Origin: Favolaschia claudopus
Lineage: Eukaryota > Basidiomycota > Agaricomycetes > Agaricales > Mycenaceae
Direction: 5' to 3'
Assembly (NCBI GenBank): GCA_037176885.1
Contig: JAWWNJ010000008.1
Coordinates: 744,001-808,000, forward strand
Length of the DNA stretch: 64,000 nucleotides
Positions 22,060 to 31,741 of this stretch are shown here, piece by piece; within the stretch, counting starts at the first letter, position 1, and each line of letters starts with the position of its first letter. Under the pieces are notes generated by a model that saw nothing but the letters and a program-made list of their open reading frames with translations, did no database searches and had not been told where the DNA came from. A program made the position numbers and the translations under genes.

Positions 22060-22500
22060 GTTGTCCTTGCCTTCAACCAGCTCAACTCTCGACTCCGTCT
22101 CCCACCCTTTCGCTTTTCTGGCACAAGGCTACCATGCTGCGCATCTTTCAGGACATCTCGCTGCAATCAACCCCTTCTCCGGGCCCGTCAAAGGCCCCGG
22201 GGCCCCGATGCTCTGCCCACTGAAGAGTAAACTTACTGCTAGGCTCCGAGTCGTCACGAACGCGTCGCAACTTCGTCGAGAGATTCGTGGTGTAGCTTTG
22301 TTGGGGCCAACCCAAGCCGCATACGGTATCATACCTGCGCACCTGGTTGCGCTAGGCTAGGAGGCGGCTTCTTTCAATATTCGGTACGCGAACCGAAAAC
22401 TTCTGCTGCACTTACTAATACTTATACCTAACGAAGGTGCCGCTCGGCCGTCTCTCCTGCCTCTGTTCCCCTTTGCCAGCTGACATCGACTCTGGTCTAT
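22060..22500. other. Intergenic, promoter side of the MFS gene
   Basis: No gene is visible. It lies between the divergently transcribed F-box and MFS genes. Confidence 0.4.
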
Positions 22501-24939
22501 GATGTTCAATGCCGAACATTTGACGAAAGAAAAGCAGGAGCCTTCCACTGCCCATCTCGAGACAATGGACCACGCAGTGGACCCGATTTATCAAGCCAAG
22601 GCTCGCATCTTAAACAATGCACTTCAAGACATTGGCATGGGACGATATCAGGTAATTCATGCCGTTTGTGATACCTCATTCTGACCTTGAGCACTTCAGT
22701 GGGCCTTATTCGTCGTCACCGGCTTCGGCTGGTTCTCGTGAGCTCTCTCCCTGAAATCATTATCAATCAAGCGAATATACTTGAATGAAATATCTCATCG
22801 AAGGGACAATCTATGGCAGGTATGCTTACCTTATCCTTGATCATTCATTCCTCCCCGAGCAAATATTCTGCTCAGACCGTCGTTTCGCTCATCCTCGTGC
22901 CCGTTATCAACGAATTTCACGTTCAAGGCCCGTTCCTGAAGCTGAGCCAAAGTATCGGCCTCCTTGTTGGCGCTGCATTCTGGGGGTATGCGGTGCTAGC
23001 TCGCTCATCCGAGTCATCATTGATTGAACTGCTTCTAGGGCGAGCGCAGATGTATGGGGTCGCAGGTGGATCACGTTTCTCAAATCCGCACGGAATTTTT
23101 TTTTTCTTGAATACGCCGAGCAGACTAGCGTTCAATCTGACGCTGGTGATCATCGGAATCTTTGGTCTCGCTGCTGGTGCATCCCCAAGTGAGTAAAGTG
23201 AAGTTTGAGTAGCACGATTGTCAACTCATCTGTAGATTTCGTCACTCTGTGCGCTTTAACGGCTGCTTTGTCCGTCGGTGCCGGTGGAAATTACCCTGTC
23301 GCCTCCAGCATCTTGATCGGTCTGTAATTTTTCCCCATCACGTACTGGCCCTTCCAGGTTTTCAAGGCGCGACACACAGAGACCGTCCCACCCTCACATC
23401 AATATCTCTTGCCCGTCATTTCAATCTGGTAAGAACTAAAATGGATAACGTTACCCCCAACCCTGACGTCTCTCCAGGGCCTCGCTCGGCGATCTTTTCG
23501 GAAGCTTAGTGAGAGAGAGCGAACCATTCTTACCGAATCGCCGACTAAATGTTCAAGGTTGCATTGGCTTTAATCGGTAACTATTCCTGCACGCCTCCCG
23601 ACTGTTCGCGCGCGCCGAATCAGGGATGGCGATACTTTGTATACACCATGGGCGGCCTGATGATTCTCTTGTGGGCAATCCGATTCCTTGTTTTCGATTT
23701 GCATGAAAGCCCTAAATACCTCATTGTGTGTATTCCGTTCTCTTGTCGGAAAATACTCTCGATAGGAACTTGTTACAGGGCACCGGGAGGGATGAAGAAG
23801 CTGTTGCTGCCATCCACAAAATTGCGGAATATAATGGAAAAACAAGCGACTTGAGCGTCGAAGATCTCAAAGTTCAAGATACAAGTCAAAGAGAGCATGA
23901 CAATACCACAGTTCCAGCTGCTCCTGGGCGTAAACTTTCAGTATTCAACAGTGACCATCTCCGTCCGTTGTTTGCCACCCGCAAATTAGCGTATTCCACC
24001 GGATTACTCATTCTCATTTGGGGTCTGTTCTATTGACATGCGCTTCAGTTTCATCGTTGATGCATTTTTTTCTTCCGCTGCAGGGACGGTTGGGCTGGCC
24101 TTTCCTCTGTACGCATCATGTTCATTACCGTCATCCTTTCTCAGTGAGCTCACTCGTTGGCAGATACTTTGCCTTTATACCATACTAGTGAGTGAGATAC
24201 GCAGCTTCAACAAGTTGAACTACGTCGTAGCATCCAAAAGTATACTCATTCTGCGTCAGTCTCTCCACAAGAGGCGCAACGTTCGGTGACGGTTCGATGT
24301 ACATCACCTATCGCAATGTGTGTCGAGAGCCCTGGCTAGTCTCTTCCTCCCATCCAGTCAACCTAATCAATATTCACAGACCGCCATCATGTACGCAACC
24401 AGCCTACCCGCTGGCCCCCTAGCCGGCTATCTCGTCGAACTGCCCCTCCTCGGTCGTAAAGGCACTCTGGCGATCTCAGCCGGTACTTTCCTCATTCTCA
24501 TTCATTCATTCTGTTTCTAACTTCACCCACTAGCTCTCGCCGGCGTACTCATCCTCCTCTCCACAACCTCTCGCTCCTCCGCCGCCCTCCTCGGCTGGAA
24601 CTGCGCCTTCGAATTCACCGCCCTCGTGATGTACAGCGTCCTCTACGGTCTCGGCCCCGAGCTCTTCCCCACCAAAGACCGCGGGACCGGAAACGCCCTC
24701 GTCGCGTCCGCGCATCGGGGGTCTCGGCGTCATCGTGAGTTTTTTAAAATCATTACAGTATATCATGCCCTCATCTCAGTGGATTCTTTCTTACCTGTAA
24801 TATGTAGTCACCGATCATAGCTCTATACGCCGACCTGACGACCTCCGTCCCGATATTCATTGCCGGAGCGCTATTGGTCGTGGTCGGCTTGCTTGCTCTG
24901 CTTCTTCCCTTCGAGTCTCGTGGACGGGCGGCGTTGTAG
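22501..24939 (+). pseudogene. MFS transporter (SV2-like fungal family) with two frame breaks
   Basis: About a dozen exons can be traced from MFNAEHLTKEKQ to GRAAL-TAG. They carry the signatures GMGRYQ/WALFVVTGFGWFSDNLW, ILVPVINEFHV, LLVGAAFWG, DVWGRRLAFNLTL, IGIFGLAAGASPNFVTLCA, SHQYLLPVISIW, LIGNYSC, GWRYFVYTMGG, HESPKYLIGTGRDEEAV, GATFGDGSMYITYRN and GPELFPTKDRGTGNAL. These are typical of 12-helix proton-coupled transporters of organic substrates. Most splice sites are clean. Two places cannot be read in frame: around 23310-23345, between PVASSI and the exon leading to SHQYLL, and near 24712, where ASAH-R-G should read ASA..RIGGLGVI. Either the gene is a young pseudogene or the assembly has errors there. 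Confidence 0.75.
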
Positions 24940-25070
24940 TACCCGCAGGATTCAAAAGGCGAAAGACGAAGGGCGAAAGAATTATTGTACAAGATTTCAA
25001 TTGTATTCACTCGCTTTCTTTCGAAGTTATAGCTACAACAGTAGGTAGGTAGGCTACACTATTTTACACA

Positions 25071-25098
25071 TCGGATGGATGGATGGATGGATGGATGT
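25071..25098. repeat. GGAT microsatellite
   Basis: Six to seven tandem GGAT/ATGG tetramers, preceded by a short GTAG-rich run, in the spacer 3' of both the MFS gene and the Pro/Ser-rich gene. Confidence 0.9.
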
Positions 25099-25327
25099 AG
25101 TGGGTGTTCGTCTAAGTATACGGAAAGAAAGAATAGCACAAGAAGACGTGATAATGAGGGTGCATTGACAAGATACGAAATACGAAATGGAGAGCAAGCC
25201 AGAGCTCTCGCAGGACAAGAAGGATTGATTCGTGATGATCATGACGAAGAACGAAAAGGCGGTCGGAGTGGAGAACGAAGATACTTAGTGTGGACCTCAG
25301 CATGGCGCCCGCGAGCTTAACTCGACT

Positions 25328-27413
25328 TCACCTCGCCCCCGCCCCCGCCCCCACGACATACTCCCCGGACGACTTAGACTCCCGCTTGACCTCGACGAAG
25401 ACACGAGGGCTGACAGCACCCATCGGGCGCAGCCGCGGTTTCGCAGGAGGTTTCGGTTGCACATTCTTCATTTCGTCCTGCATATCCTTCCCCCCCTTCC
25501 TCCCTTCCGAGTCCCCCCCGCGCCCTTCAAATATCTCCTCGCGAACGCCAGCGACGACGAAGAGGACTCGGACGACTTGCGCTTAAAACTCTGCGGAGGG
25601 GGGTGCGAGGCGGTGGAGAGCGTGGAGGAGGACCAATGCGAGCGGAGAGTGGGGGTGGGTGTGTCAGTACTAGTAGGTATGCGAGGAAGTGGAGGTGGAT
25701 CTCGAGGTGCGAAGGAAGGGGGATGGGAACGGGACGAGGGGACCACAGGCGGGGCGTCGACGCCGCCGGTATGCCCGCACGCGGAAGATGCAGTGTAGAC
25801 CGAATGCGAATTGGATGAGGAGGCGGGATAGAGGCTATGGCTGTACGATTCCGAGGACCCGTCCGTGGATTCTGTCGACCCTCTCCCTCCTCTCCCTCCT
25901 CCTCCTTCCTCGTACAGCGACAATCCATACGCGTCGTCATTATCTGCGTCCCAGGACGGCCTACCTCTCCGGTCCCCGCTCCCGCCTCTGTCGTCGAGGT
26001 ATTCGAATTCGTCCTCGGAGAACGGCACGGGCGCGATAAGGGGGGATAGTCGGTAAGGGTAAGGTGTGTTTTCCTCCTCTCCCTGCTCTCGTTCCCACTC
26101 GTCCTCGTCAATATCATCATCCTCCGTCCAAGGATGCACATGGATTGCGATATCCTCCTCCTCTCCTCTCCCCCCGCCAAACCCCGACGCGAACCCCGGC
26201 GTAGGCGTACGCAAAAGCGGCGCGTACGCCGCGTATTCCTCCGCTAGGACGCCGTCATAGGAGGAGTAGGACGAGTCCCGAGTGGAATCACACACAACAG
26301 GTGGATTATGCGAAGGATCCAGCGAGGAAGCAGGTTGTGAGGGGTGTGGCAGAGCGATCTGCGAGGTGGGCCGGGAGAAGTTGGGTACACGACGGGGGCG
26401 CGAGGGGGAGGGGGAAGGGGAGGAGGTGCTGGATATGGAGTTTGATGGGGAGTGTTGGTGACCATTCACACGCCTGAAGGAGGATGGTGGGGGAGGGGAG
26501 GAATGATGTAGCGAGGACGAGCGGGGAGGGGTGTGCGGTGTTAGAGCTGGCGCTGGAGAAGAAGGCAGAGGTGGCGGTGGCCGTCGAGGGAAAGGCGGGC
26601 GAGGTAATGCCTTATTTTGATTCTCTACATCTCTGGCTGCGGGTGTCGAAGACGGCGCCGTCGCGGGTCGCGAGCAGGGCGAGCGCGTACGCGGACGCGG
26701 GCCGCAGACCTCTGACGGCGCGCGAGCGTGATGTGTCAGACGAAGGGGCACGGGAGGCGGGGGGCGGGAGAGGGTGACGAAGGTGCGTGCGGCGGCGGCG
26801 TAGAACTCGGAGTCATCTGTGTAGGGCGTGTCGTCTGTCTCTGCAGCAGGTAGCTTTGGATGTGGCGGACTGGCGGCGTTGCGTTTCCGGATGCTCAGCG
26901 GGCGGACAAGTACTACACCAGGAGTTGTTCCACTGAGAGAAAGTGTGGGCGAGGTAGGAGGAGTCGTTGGAGGGCCGCTTGAGGTCGGACTAGCTGGTTG
27001 AGGCGATGGTCCATGCGAGCCTGAGCTGAGAAGAGAGGGCGTCGAAGAATCTGAGCTGGATTGAGGGGAGTGCGAGTAACGCGAGAAGAACGTCGCGTGC
27101 GTTTCTAGAGCGCCTTTTGGTGGGCGGGGGAACTCGAAAACCTCCTCTTCAGCGTCCACACTGCCGGAGTCGGAGTCAGTTAAACTGCAGTGGATTAGAC
27201 GCCAGTCGGCCGAGTCGCTCCTGGTAATACATGGCGCCGGCGTGGTGCTGGGAAGGAGCAAGTCCACGACGCCTTTCCGCCGTCGAGATTTGAGAGTCGC
27301 GGTCGATTCCTCCAGAGATGACGCGCAAAGCTGACCGTCTTCATAGGATAGTACTACAAGAATTCCTTCAACTGGAAACCCCGCAACGACAACGCAACCC
27401 ACTCACCGCTCAT
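25328..27413 (-). CDS. Pro/Ser-rich protein of unknown function, possible frameshift near 3' end
   Basis: Best start is MSV at 27413. A 7-nt first exon is followed by an intron that ends just before LSYEDGQLCASSLEES; the alternative ATG at 27402 gives a longer N-terminus, MGCVVVAGF. The ~640 residues are low-complexity Ser/Pro/Thr with acidic patches (TEDDDIDEDEWE) and ERCS-like polar linkers. I see no catalytic motif. One frame stops at 25468, but the next frame continues as DMQDEMKNVQPKPPAKPR...MGAVSPRVFVEVK to a stop at 25328. That tail is conserved in the decayed copy at 14.9-16 kb. The switch lies at a run of seven G (minus strand) at 25490-25496, where one extra G would join the frames. 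This could be an assembly error, a real frameshift or an unseen intron. A (GAAGAC)n tract sits in the upstream region near 27463. Confidence 0.6.
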
Positions 27414-28826
27414 TTCAAGCCAAGTAAATCAAAACTATGAGGCTCTATCTCTCGCCAGCAGAACGAAGACGAAGACGAAGACGAAGTAAAGGCAAAAAAG
27501 CGGAGACGAGGCGCAGAAGGGAAGGGGACGGCATGGCCAACACGCGACCTCTTATAAACAATCTCGACGTGGTTTGGGACAAAACGCGCAATTCCCATAT
27601 CGGGATGTACCCCCGTCGGAGTTCAAATTCTTCTTGTTTCCTTCAAACCACTAGCTTCTCCGCTTTTTGTGTTCGCTTAGCGCTGTTTTTTGTTATTCTT
27701 CTTTTTGTTTTCGTTGGCTCTATACCTCTCTCGGAGGACACCGTATCCAGGTCCCACTGGCCAGTGGCAAGCCACCAAAAATTCAGAAAATTGACGACGA
27801 AATTCAAATTATTCAATTCAAGGGAAGTTACTTACGATACCTACACACCTGGCAAGAAGGTCCAGCGGCAACGCAGGCAGAAGCTCTACTCCTCTTCTCC
27901 TTCCGAGGTCTTTTGGGGTCTTCTTTCTAGGCACACAAACCAGTGTGACGTACCCGCCGCCTCTTTTCCACTACTCATGCTCAGTCACGCCTCCTGCTCG
28001 ACAACGCCGCGTGCGGTACCGATGCGTATACAACCAACGCGGCGTGCTTCCGTCGGTGAAAGAAACACTCCGCTAGAAACCTCTTTTCCTCGAAAACTTT
28101 GGGTGCTGATTTTATAAGTGTGCTTCGAGTCTGGACCACCGACGACTAGCAATTCGGATGCGCTTTAATAAAATGAAGGAAGAAACGAGCTTGAAATTCT
28201 CGAGCTCCGGTCCCGCGAGTCCAGACCTCTGTCACTGTCAGGCACTCAAGCGGAATGTCTCTAGATATGTGGTTAGTTTTCTTCGCTCGCGTCATTACGG
28301 GACGTCTTCCTTGCTCATATTGACTAGTCTCACTAGGTCTCTCGTCCTTGCTGCGCTGTGGTCGGGTTGTGCGTCATAGCACTCAACCCCGAAGGCGGAT
28401 TCAGGCGCTCCCAGAAGTCTTTTTCACAAGTTTTCGGACTCAGTCACTCAGGAGATTTGTCCACTCTGCTGGTAGAATCAAGGGGCCCACTCACCACGCG
28501 AGTCCTGTGGTTTTTCTAGCATATGCCAGTGCTGGCAGATCGATCGGATGGGAAAAAGGTCATTCGCGATGCGGTGGACCTCCAGAGCTCACGAATAGGA
28601 CACAGACCCAATTGTTGTACTATCTACGAACCCTCTGTCTACAGCCCTATCCCTCAAAGCAAGCAGCTGAAGCAAGTGCTGTTCACATATCAGCTATTAT
28701 AACTTTCCTGGATCGAATCGGGATAAATTTGGAGAACTGGAGACTCTTCCCAGGAGAACTTCCGCCGCAACTGCTGTATGCATAGCCCTCTGCTCGTCGA
28801 GGTTAAAAGCCTGCTCCGATTCACTC
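27414..28826. other. Intergenic, no gene supported
   Basis: 1.4 kb between divergent genes. Several frames are open but none shows family features, low-complexity domains or matched splice sites. It contains the (GAAGAC)-type simple repeat near 27463-27485. Confidence 0.4.
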
Positions 28827-29780
28827 TTGACCAAGGTAAAGGTACCCTCCCCGATGCGGCTCTCCTCCCCTCTATCAGGCTGGAGGAGGCCACAATTTTC
28901 GACTGCAAAAATCAAACTTAAATCTCCTCTCCTCTCCCGCAGACCCTCAGCTAGCCTACTCGATCCCACTCTACTTTCCCTCCACGTGTTGGCAGAATCT
29001 GCTGATGCATTCCCTCCGCTCAAGAGCGTCGTCGGCGGTGTCCGCGCTATATGTGATATTGCTCAAGTGAGTGAGAGTATCAGTATGCTCCCGTTCAGCG
29101 TAGGTGCTCACCTAACCTCCCAGCGCGCGAGAAATTTCAAATCCGATGCAATGGAAGTCGCACTTCGTTGTAAAGATATCTTGGATGCCATAGCCGACGC
29201 CGTGCCAGATGGCTCAGTGACCTCTGTGTCGATGCTTCAAAGCATCGAACGCTTTACATTGTACAGTATTTCACAATCATCGCTCCTGGGCATACATAGT
29301 CCCCGCTGATCCGGTTCATGCAGGCTTCTCCATAACATTCATTCCGAAATGGAAGAAATAGCGCGGACAAATATCACTTCACGTCTGTTACGCGTGGCTC
29401 GTTACGAAAGAACGATGAAGCAAATACACGCCCGCTTGGACAATGCCTACCGAGACTTCGCGGTCAGCATGTTTGGATGTCATGCATCTCGGATTGTCCC
29501 ACTGAGAAAACAATTGACTGTAGGCAGCCGCAGCCCTGCGCATCGAAGCTCAACAGGCTCAACTGACAACCCAAATCATCGTTCATCAAGACACGTTGGT
29601 TCAGGTACAACCAAGTTGAATTTCGGAGCCACGGATTTAAACTGACGTGGATATTTACAGGGAGCGCTCATACCCTCAGTACAGCGGATCCTTTTTTACA
29701 CTCGTCTCTGTTTTTTTGGCCTTCCCCTGAATGATCCACAATCTACGGACGATACATTCCCCCTAGTCATTACGGTGTAA
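28827..29780 (+). CDS. Solo MLKL-NTD/HeLo-like four-helix-bundle protein, 238 aa
   Basis: Five exons: 28827-29066, 29124-29260, 29324-29462, 29524-29604 and 29661-29780. They total 717 nt in frame with good GT-AG borders. The product contains LLSLHVLAESADAFPPLKS, VVGGVRAICDI, KDILDAIADAVPDGS, MLQSIERFTLLLHNIHSEME, YERTMKQIHARLDNAYRDF and AAAALRIEAQQAQ. This series is typical of the N-terminal helical bundle of agaricomycete NLR-type and kinase proteins related to the MLKL executioner domain. Those proteins normally continue into an NTPase or kinase; here only ~35 unrelated residues follow before TAA. It could be a stand-alone membrane-acting or decoy domain, or a truncated NLR. The basic N-terminus (MRLSSPLSGWRR) may start at 28854 instead. 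Confidence 0.75.
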
Positions 29781-30231
29781 TACCACCTCTCCATGAAAGT
29801 CGATTGCATATTAAGTAATACCCAGTTGTGGATTGCTCGTACGCCAACGAGCTCAGGGGAATGCCTATGGCCATTTTTTTACCTCCCAGACTTTCATTCT
29901 TTCAATGCTTGTGTCTGTACCATTATATGTAATAGAACTCCCTACACAATTTCTTACAAGATATTGCATCAGGTAGTCTCCAGACGCAAAGCATGCTTGG
30001 CCAACCATTGAACCAAGGTTCAAACTTCAACGTTCGATAGACCATCATAAACAAGTTATAATTTCGACGCTCACTGACCTTGGTTCAACCGTTGGTCCTT
30101 TACTCACTGACGGCAACTTGATTAATTAACTAGAGTCGCTTCAAGTCTGCTATGCGAGCCCTTCAAAAACCGTGGCGACACTGGCGAGCAAGTCACGCGT
30201 AGCATTTTTTCTTTTACACAATGAAATTGCA
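29781..30231. other. Intergenic with a small inverted repeat
   Basis: Arms of about 20 bases at 30000-30019 and 30076-30096 (CCAACCATTGAACCAAGG and its near complement) can form a hairpin around a 56-base loop. Otherwise nothing is seen. Confidence 0.5.
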
Positions 30232-30235
30232 ATGA
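30221..30235 (+). promoter_or_regulatory. Minimal upstream ORF (MKLQ-stop) overlapping the start codon
   Basis: ATG AAA TTG CAA TGA lies directly before the main ATG at 30232. The uORF stop TGA shares bases with the main start in the string AATGA. This layout favours termination-reinitiation or leaky scanning and would lower translation of the downstream gene. Confidence 0.5.
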
Positions 30236-31046
30236 AAATCTTTTGGAAATTTCGCAATTTCGTCGGCCGCGGCGAACCCAGCCTCCCATCACCGTCCCAA
30301 CTCAACAGCACCCAACATATCATTGATGGCTTAGACCGCCTCTTGGCTCTGCCCATGACCTTCTGGGCACTCTCCTGGCTCCTCTCATTCTCCCTCGTCC
30401 TCAACAATGCCGTCCTAGTCCTCGCCCTCCCCCGCAACTGCTTCCTCCTCTCCCCCGACCAGCTGCAGAGCGGTACGCAGTCACCCTGGGCGCTCATCGC
30501 GACTTGAGTATTGATTCTCGTGTAACTAACGACTCGGACGCGCAGTCCCCGGCTGGTCATATCTGCAAACGGCAGTCGAGGCGAACTACGGGACGGAGCC
30601 ATATAAGATCGTGACGAACGACAGCCAGGTGCGTTTTGTTATGCTTTTTCTAGGCTGGATATATCGGCCTGACAACACCGACGCTGTCTTTTTTTGGCTT
30701 TTTCTTTTGTAGTTCCCCACCAAAATGGCTTCGCTGTGTGGGGGCGTCGCGGAGGGGTGGGTGTGGTTTGAGTACCACGCGAGAGTGCAGGGTCACTATA
30801 AATGTGCGTCTCCTTTAACCGTGCTATCCCTCTCACTTCACTTGTCGCCTCACACTCGCCCAGCCATCCCCCCATCCATCCCCCATCCCTCATATGTGAC
30901 ACTGACTTATCCTTGTTTTCTCTCATCCAGGGAGCTTCCAAATCGAAGGCATCCTCCCCGAAGCCGCCGACCGCAGGGTCTCCGATATCATGCGGGTTTC
31001 CTATCCAGCGAAGCTACGACGGTCGCCGGATTTCTCAGACTTGTGA
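30232..31046 (+). CDS. Unknown single-pass membrane protein, 176 aa
   Basis: Four exons: 30232-30472, 30546-30628, 30713-30803 and 30931-31046, adding to 531 nt with consistent phases. The protein has one strongly hydrophobic segment (residues ~41-66: MTFWALSWLLSFSLVLNNAV) near the N-terminus. It continues with VPGWSYLQTAVEANYG, SLCGGVAEGWVWFEYHARVQ and a charged C-terminus, EGILPEAADRRVSDIMR. I do not recognise the family. The splice frame agreement and the compact intron sizes support a real gene. A four-codon uORF overlaps its start. Confidence 0.6.
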
Positions 31047-31741
31047 TATCGACGTGATTCGTCCTTCCACCTATGTATTTATTTATCCATTCGTTCCTCC
31101 GAGTCATTTATCCGCCTGTCGTCGCTATCTACACATTGCTAATCGAAATAGAAGAAGAGAAGATATCTCTAGGGATGCTGCATGCATGTTTATGCTCACT
31201 CGTCGACTCAAGGAATCACTGTCGGACCAGGGAATAACTCAAACCCGCGACACTCTGCATCCTTGGACCGGACAAGGACTGGAGCCAGGTTCATGCTGGG
31301 TACGGGATGGAGAGGGACCCTCCACATCGCCGTCGTGAGAATCCGCCCATTCAATTTGTGCACGATGCCGAGTTTTCACAATCCTCCTTGGCGCCGCTGG
31401 GCGCTAAGCCAGTGTGTTGTGGGCTGAGTCCAAGTGCGACAGGCATCGGAGTACTGATTTCCTTCCCTTCGCTATCGTATGGGGGATATACTTACTGTAA
31501 AGCTATCATTTTCGATTTTTGCCGGAGGGTCCAACTTTAAGTTCATGACGACAACTTACCCTCCAATCAAATCTGGTTACTCTGGAGGAATTGTAGCTGC
31601 CTGAATATCAGCACTACTTTCATCCTCGAGCTTGTGTTGACCTCGCTCGACTCCGCATGGAATTCGAGAGCTACGTTTTCTATTGGCCAGGTGTGCCTCC
31701 TCCAGGGAGACAGATAAGTACGTGGTACTGATAGTGATACC
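31047..31741. other. Intergenic, no gene seen
   Basis: 3' flanks of two convergent genes. I see no RNA gene or repeat. Confidence 0.4.

Noticed and set aside
25468..27402. Antisense frames across the Pro/Ser-rich gene (for example near 26484-26777)
   Set aside because: GC-rich low-complexity coding DNA gives open frames on the other strand; none has independent support.
28150..28785. Plus-strand frames upstream of the MLKL-NTD-like gene as an N-terminal extension
   Set aside because: No splice pair joins them in frame to 28827, and the product looks unstructured.
30000..30096. Small inverted repeat as a MITE
   Set aside because: Arms of about 20 bases with no target duplication and no second copy in the window; it could equally be a hairpin by chance or a terminator-like structure.
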